This document shows positions 43,509-52,798 of a DNA stretch of 64,000 bases, one piece after another. The notes beneath the pieces were generated by a model that was given only the letters and a program-made list of their open reading frames with translations, was not told the origin of the DNA and made no database searches. The DNA lies in assembly GCF_000227115.2 (NCBI RefSeq), contig NC_016479.1:620001-684000 (forward strand). Direction: 5' to 3'. Positions within the stretch are counted from its first letter, which is position 1. Every line of letters begins with the position of its first letter. Source of the stretch: Naumovozyma dairenensis CBS 421 (taxonomy: Eukaryota > Ascomycota > Saccharomycetes > Saccharomycetales > Saccharomycetaceae). Made by a program: the position numbers and the translations under genes.

Positions 43509-44549
43509 TTATAAGAAATAATCGGGTGTCTTTCTTGTCACGGAGGGTTCTCCTGGCCTTATTGATGGATCATATTGTAAAAATTGCCTATTATGGTTTT
43601 CATCAACTTCCATTATAGCAGCTTGATTACCACATCTATAACAATAATTTGGCGCACTAAATATGGTTACGACATTTTCCCCATGAGACCACGCATATCC
43701 CTCCATTACTAATTGATGGGCTCTAGCTACAAGTTCCAGGTCGTTTGTATGGTTGAACTGTTCACTGATATCTTGTCCAAATGTGAAACCAGCACCACGA
43801 GGGCTGATGCCCCATCCGCCTCTGTCATCTGGATCAGACCAAAGTAAATCACACATCGGTCCCTCATGAGGTACTTCTTGTAGTCTATTTAAGTCTCTAA
43901 TTTGATCAATAGTTTCAATCATTGGTGAAAGACCCCCGTGGAGACAAAATATCTTATTATCAACTAATGCTGTAATTGGCAAATAATCGAATAAATCGGT
44001 AAATAATTTCCAGACGTTTGCACTACCATATTTTCTTAGGCATTCGTCATAAAAACCATAGACTTGTGTGATTTGTCTCGATTCATGGTTACCTCGTAAT
44101 ATAGTGATTCTATCAGGATATCTACATTTCAACGCAATTAATAGACTTACACTTTCAACAGAATAATACCCTCTATCAACATAATCACCCATGAATAAAT
44201 AGTTCGTATCTGGAGCAGGGCCTCCAATTTTGAAAAGTTCAAGTAAATCATGAAATTGACCATGTATATCACCACATATCGTCACGGGAACATTAACATT
44301 TCTAACATTTTCTTCTTTCTGTAGAATTGATTTGGCCAGGTCACATAACTGTACCACATTATTCTCAGAAAGCGTTTCACACTTCATTAAATAAGATATC
44401 CATTCGTCCAATTCATTAATGTTTAAGTCTCGCTTCATAATACCTGAATTGGCAGTTCCACCATTTTCTTTATCAATCTTAAACTGTGTTCCTTCTTCTT
44501 CTTCTATAGCATCTTGCATGGCAATATCTTCCAAGTCAGTCATTTCCAT
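43509..44549 (-). CDS. PPH22: PP2A catalytic subunit (Pph21/Pph22)
   Basis: This 346-residue protein carries the metallophosphatase motifs [15 protein letters not shown] and GNHESR, plus the Tap42/A-subunit interface and the C-terminal TPDYFL. The terminal Leu is the carboxymethylation site controlling regulatory B-subunit binding. The acidic N-terminal extension (about 40 residues) is typical of yeast Pph21/22. PP2A controls mitosis, TOR signalling and morphogenesis. S. cerevisiae has two copies; position next to RBS1 matches PPH22. Confidence 0.96.
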   Translation of the reverse strand: MEMTDLEDIAMQDAIEEEEGTQFKIDKENGGTANSGIMKRDLNINELDEWISYLMKCETLSENNVVQLCDLAKSILQKEENVRNVNVPVTICGDIHGQFHDLLELFKIGGPAPDTNYLFMGDYVDRGYYSVESVSLLIALKCRYPDRITILRGNHESRQITQVYGFYDECLRKYGSANVWKLFTDLFDYLPITALVDNKIFCLHGGLSPMIETIDQIRDLNRLQEVPHEGPMCDLLWSDPDDRGGWGISPRGAGFTFGQDISEQFNHTNDLELVARAHQLVMEGYAWSHGENVVTIFSAPNYCYRCGNQAAIMEVDENHNRQFLQYDPSIRPGEPSVTRKTPDYFL

Positions 44550-45095
44550 TTTTTTTTCTTCTAGTTATAGTCTCTATTGAACCTTTTGGCAAATATTATC
44601 TTGTTACCTTCCTGAATCGAGTATACTGATGTTATTCTCCCAACAAAAATAAAACTTGATCAACACTCGTTTTCTTTCAATCAATTCCTCCCAATAATTT
44701 ACAATGGTCTTATACGCAGGGAAACTCACGTTTTATCTCCTTACTGAAACCTCTTACGTGCCAGATTCTTTAAAAGGCTCGTCAAATGATTCAATTCTAT
44801 AATTTTTCTTTGTTCTAAATTCTTGCTTTTTCTTGAATATTATCAAAATCCTAGCCCTAGGGTATATAAGAAAAGGGGTGTTGTTCCACCCTAGTTAAAT
44901 GCTCCATTCAATTGAGGGTCAATTCGCGACAGAAAAGTTACGATGACACAAATCTTCAAGAAATAGAAATAGTCTATAAACTGTTAAAAGGAATCCTACG
45001 AGGATAATTCTATAGATGTTTAGTTATCTACAAGAGAAACAATTTTTTGGGATTAAATCTAGGATTCAATCTGAGAATAAGGGAAGGGCTTAGTA
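44550..45095. other. PPH22 to YDL186W-like divergent region
   Basis: This 546-bp region separates two start codons. A CCTAGCCCTAGGGTATATAAG segment near 44850-44873 may be the plus-strand TATA region. No RNA gene was recognised. Confidence 0.35.
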
Positions 45096-45965
45096 ATGAC
45101 TCCCAATTCTACTATAGAGGAAGGTGCATTAAATGTAATTGAGGATGAAAATACAACAAGAAAATTACTGAACGTTTTACCAGGAAAGGATATACCTTCC
45201 ATTAGAGATTTAGTCCTTGAAAAACAACATAGACAAAAGAACATTACCGATACCGATGAGTTTACCCAGAGAATGGAAGATACTCTTATTAAATGGAGAC
45301 CATCTGCGTCACAAAATCGCGGTTCTTCTTTAGCTGTTGATGGTGCTCATCCTTTTCAAATAAGTACACCAAAGTTCGAAAGAGAAAGAAATAAAGCAAA
45401 ATATGATATGTATTTAAGTAAGCGATTGACTAATGCTTGGGATTCTTTAAACAATTGGCTTTGGGATACTTCTCAAACGAATAACTCTAAAAGAAAGGCG
45501 GTTCCTCTCAATACAAGTATCTTAAATATATTCCCGTTTAATACTGAAGTGAGCGCAGACATTGAAAACGATGAAGACTGTTCATTTGACCTAGAGGATA
45601 GTACAAAAAATTTGGCAGCCGGAACGCCAATCGTATACCCACTACTCGAAGCACCGCGCCCTGCTGTTCTCAGAGATCGCGAAATTGATGTCACTTGTAA
45701 TCAATTGACTTCAATTGAATCGACTTATCAACAATATTATAATAACCCTATACCAATACATTATATTGATTTGAATTCATATATGAACCAATACCAACGT
45801 CAGCATGGAGAGGTATTCAGGAGCCAGCAATTGAGAAACGATGTGACCCTAACCACTCGTCATGTTGATAACGAAGATCTCTCAAATAATGGTAGTAAAA
45901 GGTCTTTTTTCGACTGGTTTCGTGAAATAAGCTGCTGCACAAAATTGCATAATGAAACAAGATAG
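45096..45965 (+). CDS. Uncharacterised protein, YDL186W-like by position
   Basis: This 289-residue protein has no domain I recognise. It has a charged helical N-terminus, a central DSLNNWLWDTSQ segment, acidic and Asn-rich stretches and a C-terminus with FFDWFREISCCTKL, whose paired Cys could be lipid-modified (inference). There is no clear signal peptide or membrane helix. The gene between PPH22 and RPL41A/VMA1 in S. cerevisiae is YDL186W (about 277 residues, function unknown), and this gene has the matching position, strand and size. I assign it by synteny only. Confidence 0.75.
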   Translation: MTPNSTIEEGALNVIEDENTTRKLLNVLPGKDIPSIRDLVLEKQHRQKNITDTDEFTQRMEDTLIKWRPSASQNRGSSLAVDGAHPFQISTPKFERERNKAKYDMYLSKRLTNAWDSLNNWLWDTSQTNNSKRKAVPLNTSILNIFPFNTEVSADIENDEDCSFDLEDSTKNLAAGTPIVYPLLEAPRPAVLRDREIDVTCNQLTSIESTYQQYYNNPIPIHYIDLNSYMNQYQRQHGEVFRSQQLRNDVTLTTRHVDNEDLSNNGSKRSFFDWFREISCCTKLHNETR

Positions 45966-46206
45966 AATTCATGCTATTTTATGTGCAACGCTTTACAGCT
46001 ATGAAAAAAAGTTGAGTATATATTATCGAGTCTGTACTAGAAGTATAAAATGGCATTTCTTGTAATTTTTGAAATAAAAGTATTATTTTATTTGCAGCTA
46101 GATAATATATTGAAACAGTAGATATAATAAATAAATAGAGATAAAATTTAACTTAATTAATAGTTATCAGATTTCGTCATAAATTCATCAATTCATTGCC
46201 TCTAGA

Positions 46207-46284
46207 TTATTTGGATCTAGCTCTGACCTTCCGTCTCTTTCTCTTTAGTCTTCTAGTTCTCTTCTTTCTCCACTTAGCTCTCAT
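46207..46284 (-). CDS. RPL41A: 60S ribosomal protein L41 (eL41), 25 residues
   Basis: The 26-codon frame, below usual ORF cutoffs, encodes [16 protein letters not shown] followed by RRKVRARSK, identical to yeast Rpl41 as I recall it. It is the smallest ribosomal protein and spans the subunit bridge near h44. No intron is present. Two adjacent Rap1-like sites lie about 265-290 bp upstream. In S. cerevisiae RPL41A is next to YDL183C; the same holds here. Confidence 0.97.
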
Positions 46285-46597
46285 TGTGAATAAATGGGTT
46301 TGGTCTTTTAAGGATAAAATCAAAAAACAGAATTGAAGGGGATTTTAATATAGTTAATACAAAATAGTAGTAGTTTAATAAGAGATTTGGAGTAGTTAAA
46401 TCATGCTCCTTATAAAGAATAGGATCTAATAATTAAGGGGATAAGTACAAGCAGGGGAACTTGCTTGCTTTCGTTTCTCGCGTAACGGGAGAGAAATCTC
46501 CCAGATTTTCATAATTCCCTTAAAGGAACAAAGCAACTAAAATGAGTGGGTGTACAACGAATGTACGGATGTAAAGCAGTCACTATTTCTGTACTTC
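46285..46597. other. RPL41A promoter region
   Basis: This 313-bp gap contains the RPL41 promoter and the 3' end of the YDL183C-like gene. Rap1-like sites lie at 46548-46572; an AT-rich leader precedes the ATG. Confidence 0.5.
46548..46572 (-). promoter_or_regulatory. Tandem Rap1 sites upstream of RPL41A
   Basis: On the minus strand ACATCCGTACAT (46561-46572) matches the Rap1 consensus at 11 of 12 positions. An adjacent partial site, GTACACCCACT, lies at 46546-46556. Paired Rap1 sites are typical of ribosomal protein promoters. Confidence 0.6.
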
Positions 46598-47572
46598 TTA
46601 TTTGTGAGTAACCTTTTCCCTAATGCGGCTTTCTTGTTTTATGACATTCGTTAAATCCTGGTCAATTTCTTTAATATCCAAGAAATTTATGATTTTATCT
46701 TTTAAGTCGGTATCGAGCCTCATGTTATCAGTATTCCCTCTCTTAAAGAGCCTAGAATATGCTGGGAAACATTGAAACTCTAGACGTGCTGAACTCTGTA
46801 CATGATTATGATCATGAATAATAGCTTTCAAATGTTTGGCACCTAAATACGCTTTCAAATTACAGTACGCTCTGTATGTCAAATAAAATCCAGGGACGTT
46901 TGGAATTATGGGTATCAGAATCAATGGAAATGTCAATGGAATTCCAATAATGCAATACCACATATACTTGAAATGGTAGCGTAAACCTTCGTTAGCTAAG
47001 CGTTCGGCTTGTCTTACGACCTCTTTTGATGTCAATTGATCGTTGGGGTAATATACAGAAATAGGAAGCATTGGACTCTTCTTATCATTAGAAGTTATAT
47101 CTTTGACATATTCCGCTGTAGTATTATGCATCCCAGTTTTTTTATCCATCTTTCGAAGCCCTTTTAAAATGTATCGCTCCCCTGGTATTGATCTAAGGGA
47201 GGTTTCGGTCCATGATATTTGATTGAGAAAAAAATCGACAAAATCGACAATCCTCCTATTTATTATATTGGGTGAATCTTTGATTTTTCTCCATAATGTA
47301 GCACCTTTTGTCAAAGTATAATTTTCAAATTTTAATATCTTTGAATCTTTATTTAATAGTTCCTCTGAATGTTTGTAATATATGTAAGATCTTTCTTTCC
47401 TTATCGGGATGATGATTAGCTTGTTAGGATCCGCTAGGTAGTCTTCGGAGGACTTCTTGTTCTGTTTGAGTGTGGCGGAGTTTAATAATAAGCTCGATGA
47501 GGAGAAACATCTTCCATTTAACGATTTGGTAATAATGAAAGGAAGAAGTAATGGTGGGTACAAGTTAACCAT
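46598..47572 (-). CDS. YDL183C: Mitochondrial K+/H+ exchange-related protein (YDL183C-like)
   Basis: I start at Met 47572 (324 residues, yeast 320); an in-frame extension to 47608 begins with TTG. The N-terminus is hydrophobic then Ser/Lys-rich without acids, fitting a presequence. A hydrophobic hairpin lies at about 205-238 (MWYCIIGIPLTFPLILIPII, then PGFYLTYRAY). The family (Mit_KHE1) is linked to K+/H+ exchange across the inner mitochondrial membrane. The position beside RPL41A matches YDL183C. Confidence 0.85.
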   Translation of the reverse strand: MVNLYPPLLLPFIITKSLNGRCFSSSSLLLNSATLKQNKKSSEDYLADPNKLIIIPIRKERSYIYYKHSEELLNKDSKILKFENYTLTKGATLWRKIKDSPNIINRRIVDFVDFFLNQISWTETSLRSIPGERYILKGLRKMDKKTGMHNTTAEYVKDITSNDKKSPMLPISVYYPNDQLTSKEVVRQAERLANEGLRYHFKYMWYCIIGIPLTFPLILIPIIPNVPGFYLTYRAYCNLKAYLGAKHLKAIIHDHNHVQSSARLEFQCFPAYSRLFKRGNTDNMRLDTDLKDKIINFLDIKEIDQDLTNVIKQESRIREKVTHK

Positions 47573-47916
47573 TCGATATGGTTCGAAGCTATAGTTATCC
47601 GTAAGCAAGGTCGATAGGATTTCTTCCCGGTAGAATACTTATAATATGTGTCAAAGGAGTTTGTAAAGAATCTAGGGGAGATATAAATTTGAAATAACTT
47701 CAAATTTCAAGAGGGCGCCTATCTTTACGTACATTTGACATTTTCAACGTAGCGAACTTTGTTAAGATAAACCAAGCTCATCAGCAGTCGGATAGCTTAG
47801 CCTACAATATGATGAATGAGAAGAAGCTTATTACCAAGTAATTAGAGCCATGAATATAGTTACAGGACATGTAAGAATGGTGAAGTTAATTAGATACCTC
47901 ACTAGCATCCCTCAGA

Positions 47917-48165
47917 TTAGTTCTCCAAAAAAGGAAATGAATACTCTCCCTTAATTATTTGGTCCCTTTCGGCAGGCAAACATTCAGTAAAAAACGTATC
48001 TTCATATCCTATGACACATGTGTAGTGTTCGAAATTGGATTTCAATAATTCTAGAAGATCTAGGTAGTTGTTAGATACAATAAAGTAAGTCAGCATCTTT
48101 TGCAATGTTACAATAATCAGACTTCTATAATAGAAAAGTTGAGCCAATTGTTGATGTGGACGCAT
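47917..48165 (-). CDS. Small hypothetical ORF, 82 residues
   Basis: The frame starts with ATG and has a balanced composition: a hydrophobic helix-like N-terminal half (FYYRSLIIVTLQKMLTYFIV) and a polar C-terminus. I recognise no family. It could be a lineage-specific gene, a decayed gene fragment in a rearranged spot, or chance. No upstream signal decides this. Confidence 0.2.
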   Translation of the reverse strand: MRPHQQLAQLFYYRSLIIVTLQKMLTYFIVSNNYLDLLELLKSNFEHYTCVIGYEDTFFTECLPAERDQIIKGEYSFPFLEN

Positions 48166-48440
48166 CCCATCAGTTATTTAAATATATGTCAGTGCCATTG
48201 ACTGAGTATTATCCCCACATATTTGTATAAAATAGCCTGTTGTTCGCAACAAAATGAAGATTCCAATTAGAGCATTTACGTTTTTCGCCATTGCATGGCA
48301 CATCTAGTAGGATATCCCGCCGGTAAACAAAAGGTGATGATTCTCAATCTCGACGGAATTTTAGTCTTCGACTTCTTCGTACGTGTATTTCTGTATGACT
48401 AGTCCTTCATGGCCATAAAATTAGACACCCTCGACGAAGA

Positions 48441-48487
48441 TTCATCGGAGTGGAAACTTCCTCGCTTTCTTGACTTTTTCCGACGGA
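48441..48487 (+). promoter_or_regulatory. Lys14 binding sites upstream of LYS20
   Basis: TCCGACGGA at 48479-48487 matches the Lys14 site TCCRNYGGA fully, and TTCATCGGA at 48441-48449 matches 8 of 9. A weaker copy lies at 48349-48357 within CGACGGAATTTT, which is repeated around the best site. Lys14 with alpha-aminoadipate semialdehyde activates LYS genes in S. cerevisiae. Confidence 0.55.
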
Positions 48488-48876
48488 ATTTTGAAGTTCC
48501 CGCCTACGAAAATAATACTAGCGAAGCAAGTGCCATAAATAAAGGTGTGTCATAAACTGTACGTACTACTTGTATACTCATGCAACAATAGCTAAAATGT
48601 AGTACGAGTTGTAGGCTAGTAAAACAAAATCACCTTTATACACAGTTGAATTATTCATGAATTTTGACAGACCCTTAAATTACGGTGGAATTTTTATCAT
48701 TAGATCATTGAGGTCCAAGAATCTTTCATCGAATAATATTATATAAACGTAGAATGTTTTCAAATGAAGGGAATACGATTGATATGTCGTTTTAATTCCA
48801 AGGTTCTCTTGAAAAATAACAGTAAACTGAAATAGTTCTTAACTAACAACTTAGGAAATTAAGATATATTATCAAA

Positions 48877-50190
48877 ATGACTAACGAAGGAACAGGAAAT
48901 GCCAATGATCAACCCCAACCGTACCAAGCCAACCCATACGGTCCAAACCCATCTGATTTCTTATCTAATGTCAATAATTTCCAATTGATTGATTCCACTT
49001 TAAGAGAAGGTGAACAATTTGCCAATTCTTTTTTCTCTACTGAAAAGAAGATTGAAATTGCTAAAGCCTTAGATGACTTTGGTGTTGATTATATTGAATT
49101 AACCTCCCCAGTGGCTTCTGAACAATCAAGAAAGGATTGTGAAGCTATTTGTAAATTAGGTTTAAAGGCTAAGATCTTAACACATATTAGATGTCATCTG
49201 GATGACGCTAGAGTTGCTGTTGAAACGGGTGTTGATGGTGTTGATGTCGTTATTGGGACGTCTAAATTTTTAAGACAATATTCTCATGGTAAAGATATGA
49301 ATTACATTGCTAAGAGTGCCATTGAAGTCATTGAATTTGTTAAATCTAAAGGCATTGAGATTAGATTTTCTTCTGAAGATTCATTTAGAAGTGATTTGGT
49401 TGATCTTTTGAATATTTATAAGACCGTCAGTAAAATTGGTGTTAATAGAGTCGGCATTGCTGATACCGTTGGTTGTGCTAACCCAAGACAAGTTTATGAA
49501 TTAGTTAGAACGTTGAAGACAGTTGTCAATTGTGATATTGAATGTCATTTCCATAATGATACAGGCTGTGCTATTGGTAATGCCTATTGTGCTCTTGAAG
49601 CTGGTGCCAGATTAATTGATGTCTGTGTGTTGGGCATTGGTGAAAGAAATGGTATTGTTCCATTAAGTGGTTTGATGGCAAGAATGATTGTTGCTGCTCC
49701 AAAATACGTTAAATCTAAGTATAAGTTACATAAGATCAGAGATCTAGAAAACTTGGTCGCCGAAGCTGTTGAAGTTAATATTCCATTTAATAACCCAATT
49801 ACAGGATTCTGTGCTTTTACACATAAGGCTGGTATTCATGCCAAGGCCATTCTAGCTAACCCTTCTACATACGAAATCTTAGATCCTCATGATTTCGGTA
49901 TGAAGAGATATATTCATTTTGCTAATAGATTGACTGGTTGGAACGCTATTAAATCAAGAGTTGACCAATTAAACTTAGCTCTAACAGATGACCAAGTTAA
50001 GGAAGTCACCACTAAGATTAAGAACTTAGGTGATGTTAGACCATTAAACATTGATGATGTCGATTCTATAATTAAAGATTTCCACACAACTGTCAATACG
50101 CCGATGATGAAAGCTAGAAGAATGTCTGACAGCGAAGAACCTTTAGATATCACTACTGAACAACCAAATGCCAAAAAGGCTAAGAAGTAA
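48877..50190 (+). CDS. LYS20: Homocitrate synthase, first step of lysine synthesis
   Basis: This 437-residue protein (yeast Lys20 428, Lys21 440) has the DRE-TIM aldolase fold: [16 protein letters not shown] (with the catalytic Arg and metal-binding Asp), the EITSP/SEDS regions and [14 protein letters not shown] with metal His residues. It condenses 2-oxoglutarate and acetyl-CoA to homocitrate and is inhibited by lysine. The C-terminal NAKKAKK tail resembles a nuclear signal, matching the known nuclear location of yeast homocitrate synthase. INH1 downstream matches LYS20 (YDL182W), while RPP1B nearby matches LYS21, so this is the single copy of an ohnologue pair. Confidence 0.97.
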   Translation: MTNEGTGNANDQPQPYQANPYGPNPSDFLSNVNNFQLIDSTLREGEQFANSFFSTEKKIEIAKALDDFGVDYIELTSPVASEQSRKDCEAICKLGLKAKILTHIRCHLDDARVAVETGVDGVDVVIGTSKFLRQYSHGKDMNYIAKSAIEVIEFVKSKGIEIRFSSEDSFRSDLVDLLNIYKTVSKIGVNRVGIADTVGCANPRQVYELVRTLKTVVNCDIECHFHNDTGCAIGNAYCALEAGARLIDVCVLGIGERNGIVPLSGLMARMIVAAPKYVKSKYKLHKIRDLENLVAEAVEVNIPFNNPITGFCAFTHKAGIHAKAILANPSTYEILDPHDFGMKRYIHFANRLTGWNAIKSRVDQLNLALTDDQVKEVTTKIKNLGDVRPLNIDDVDSIIKDFHTTVNTPMMKARRMSDSEEPLDITTEQPNAKKAKK

Positions 50191-50755
50191 TTCTAGAGAA
50201 AGCATTCGCTATTCCACTTACACAATTGTACCATACTTTAATTAATGAGAAACATTAATTCTATTATACAAGTTCTACACATTATATAAATCAAAAATCT
50301 GCATATACTTAATGGCATGACATTTACATTGTATCTGTCTCAAATGTTTTATGGAAAGTCCTTTATAATTTACCTCATTTTTTATGTTTAAAGTCTATAA
50401 ATTCTGCCCAATCCAAATGCTTTATCTTCGAGTCGCCTAAATTTTCGAACTCCAAAGCAGGTCCTTACGTACGTACTTAAGGTAAGACATCTCAACTACC
50501 AATCACAGCGCGCCTTAATTATCCAATCATTGAGCGCTTGATTTAAATATGCATTACTGCCCACTATATGCGGGGATAAAAGTGTATTCTATATACATCC
50601 ATCCCAAGGTGAATGGAATACCCCAATCTACAATACATATAATTTATGACCTCTTAAGGTAGTTCGAGGCTTTTAAGATTTTCTTGAATTTGAATTTCCT
50701 TTGTGGATCACATTAATAAATATATCGATAGAAGACAATCGATATAAATACGCCG
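50191..50755. other. LYS20-INH1 gap
   Basis: This 565-bp tandem spacer includes the element ACGTACGTACTTA (50467-50479), whose complement recurs before the cyclin gene. AT-rich sequence near 50701-50750 is the likely INH1 core promoter. Confidence 0.4.
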
Positions 50756-51019
50756 ATGCTATCACGTTCTAAAATAATAACACGTTCAATAAAACTAAAT
50801 CGTGGGATCATGTCAAAAAGATCATACACAGAAGGCTCTACAGGTGCCCCCCGAGGCACAGCTACTGAAGATTCATTTACCAAAAGAGAAAGGGCAAATG
50901 AAGATTACTTTGCAAAACAACATGAGAGAGAGCAATTGTTACGCCTCAAAGAACAACTGAAGAAACAACGTAAAGACATTGATAATTTAGAAGAAAAATT
51001 AGACAAGCTTCATAAATGA
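50756..51019 (+). CDS. INH1: Mitochondrial F1-ATPase inhibitor (IF1)
   Basis: This 87-residue protein (yeast 85) begins with a Ser/Arg/Lys presequence (MLSRSKIITRSIKLNRG). The inhibitory segment FTKRERANEDYFAKQHERE and a C-terminal antiparallel coiled coil of Lys/Glu/Leu repeats follow. IF1 blocks ATP hydrolysis by F1 when the membrane potential collapses. Paralogue Stf1 is similar, but the position after LYS20 matches INH1 (YDL181W). A second Met at residue 19 lies within the presequence. Confidence 0.94.
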   Translation: MLSRSKIITRSIKLNRGIMSKRSYTEGSTGAPRGTATEDSFTKRERANEDYFAKQHEREQLLRLKEQLKKQRKDIDNLEEKLDKLHK

Positions 51020-51587
51020 AAATTTGATAATACATTTACTGTCAAGTATAACAACGGAAGTTAGATGGAAGGTGTAATCTTTTGCAAACGGGCAGGCAGG
51101 ACGAAAACGTCCTCCTTAAGTATCTTACCATTATTGTATATTTCATAAATAATCCCTATAAAATAAATATTCTTTAATATAGAAGCGCAGCTACAGTTGA
51201 AATGAAGAAAATTATCAAAAGCTAGTTCTAATATTATATATATCACTTGTACTATTTATGAACTTTTTGGCCTCATAAAGACTGTTCCCGTCCCTTATTT
51301 TAAAAGAGCAGTCACGTATTTTACATCCCTACCTTTGGGGCTAAACCCAAACATATCTAAAACGTCTGAAAAATCCTGGAAGAACTGTCCAGAACCGCGA
51401 AAAATAAACATCGCAAGGCATCTGAAATTTTCAGAAGTCATTATCCATCCTACCATCATATACTATTCAGTACGGTATGTAATGTACCAAGTTAGAGACA
51501 ATTAAAGGTATACAGCCTTAAAAAAGCGTAACTTGTTATTCGTTTTCAAGTATTCTTCAATGATAAAGTCCGTAAACGCAAAATAAA
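51020..51587. other. INH1-RPP1B gap
   Basis: This 568-bp spacer contains two degenerate Rap1-like sites (ACATCCCTACCT near 51323; AAACCCAAACATA at 51343-51355) about 240 bp before RPP1B. No other feature was recognised. Confidence 0.4.
51323..51355 (+). promoter_or_regulatory. Degenerate Rap1 pair upstream of RPP1B
   Basis: Two tandem sequences match the Rap1 consensus at 9 of 12 and about 10 of 13 positions, with the spacing common in ribosomal protein promoters. Weak individually; supported by context. Confidence 0.35.
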
Positions 51588-52401
51588 ATGTCTGACGCTA
51601 TCATCTCTTACGCCGCTTTCATCTTAGCTGATGCTGGTTTAGATATCACCAGTGAAAACCTATTGTCTGTCACCAAAGCTGCTGGTGCCTCTGTCGAAAA
51701 CGTATGAAAACCTTTTTTTGAATATATTTATATGTACTTCCATTGATTTAATGTGTGGACAAGATAAAGTATTGAATTAGTATTGAAAAAGTGAAAGTTA
51801 TCCAGAAATTAATGATTTATATTGAAGATCAAACTAGGAAACAACATATCCATAAGTAGAATTGTAAGGTCTAAAAGAAACGCAATAGATACTGTTTATC
51901 AACAATATATGATTAAGCTTCCCTGAGAAAACTGTTAAAAGTAATAAACATTATAGCAAAATAAGAACCCAATCAAGAAGTCTAATAATCAAATAGAAAC
52001 CGCCAAAATCGGTTCGCCTGATAGATTGGATTATGAATAATTTCCAAAATACCTTTCAAAAATACTTTTTTTCTCATAAAATCATGAAAGTATCAATGAT
52101 CTCAAATATCTTTGAATTTTTACTAACCATTTTTCATGCATCTAAAATTTGACGTTAATACGTTCCAATTTCTAAATTATTACATTTATTATAGGTCTGG
52201 GCTGATGTTTACGCTAAGGCTTTAGAAGGTAAGGATTTGAAAGAAATCTTATCTGGTTTCCACAATGCTGGTCCAGCTGCTGGTGCTGCTGCTGCTTCCG
52301 GTGCTGCTGCTTCTGGTGAAGCTGCCACTGAAGCTGCTGCTGAAGAAGAAGCTGAAGAAGAAGAATCTGATGCTGACATGGGTTTCGGTTTATTCGATTA
52401 A
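51588..52401 (+). CDS. RPP1B: Acidic ribosomal stalk protein P1-beta, spliced
   Basis: Exon 1 is 51588-51701 (38 codons) and exon 2 is 52195-52401. The product is 106 residues, like yeast Rpp1B, starting [20 protein letters not shown], with an Ala-rich hinge and the conserved end [12 protein letters not shown]1/P2 dimers bind uL10 and recruit elongation factors. S. cerevisiae RPP1B has an intron at the same place, which separates it from RPP1A. The strongly biased codons indicate high expression. Confidence 0.97.
51702..52194 (+). other. RPP1B intron (493 bp)
   Basis: The 5' splice site is GTATGA (the variant at this gene), the branch site TACTAAC lies at 52121-52127 and the 3' splice site ATAG ends at 52194. 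The length is larger than my recollection of about 300 bp in S. cerevisiae. No C/D or H/ACA boxes were convincing. Confidence 0.95.
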
Positions 52402-52798
52402 GAAACTAAAATAAAATAATAATTACTTAAAAAAATAAAAACCTTCTAGACAACCATACATGAAAGTATATATATATTTATATATAAAATAATTAACCAA
52501 ATTCATTATATTAATTCTAGAAGTTAACATCTTATTATTTAACTGGAACAACGATAGATCTTTCATTGATTTTTTGTACTTGTGTATGTGTAGATAACGT
52601 TACTTACGCGCATCGACGCTATAATTGTATATTTTCAAGTTATTTAGGCAACATATTCAATATTTATGTGAATTTTAATTTAGAAAATAATGCACGAAGA
52701 AGAAAAGGTTCGTTACCATAGAAACAAAAGTCAAAGCTAGCCTTACTGAAATATTTGCTCTTTTTCCCTTTGCTTCCCAACTTTGGATCGTCTAAAGG
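52402..52798. other. RPP1B to YDL180W-like gap
   Basis: This 397-bp spacer holds the RPP1B terminator (AT-rich near 52431-52500) and the next promoter. Nothing specific was recognised. Confidence 0.35.

Larger units (their letters stand above)
47573..48876. other. YDL183C-like to LYS20 divergent region
   Basis: This 1304-bp gap holds both promoters, three Lys14-like sites (about 48349-48487) and an 82-codon minus-strand frame at 47917-48165 of unknown status. VMA1, which lies near here in S. cerevisiae, is absent. Confidence 0.45.
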
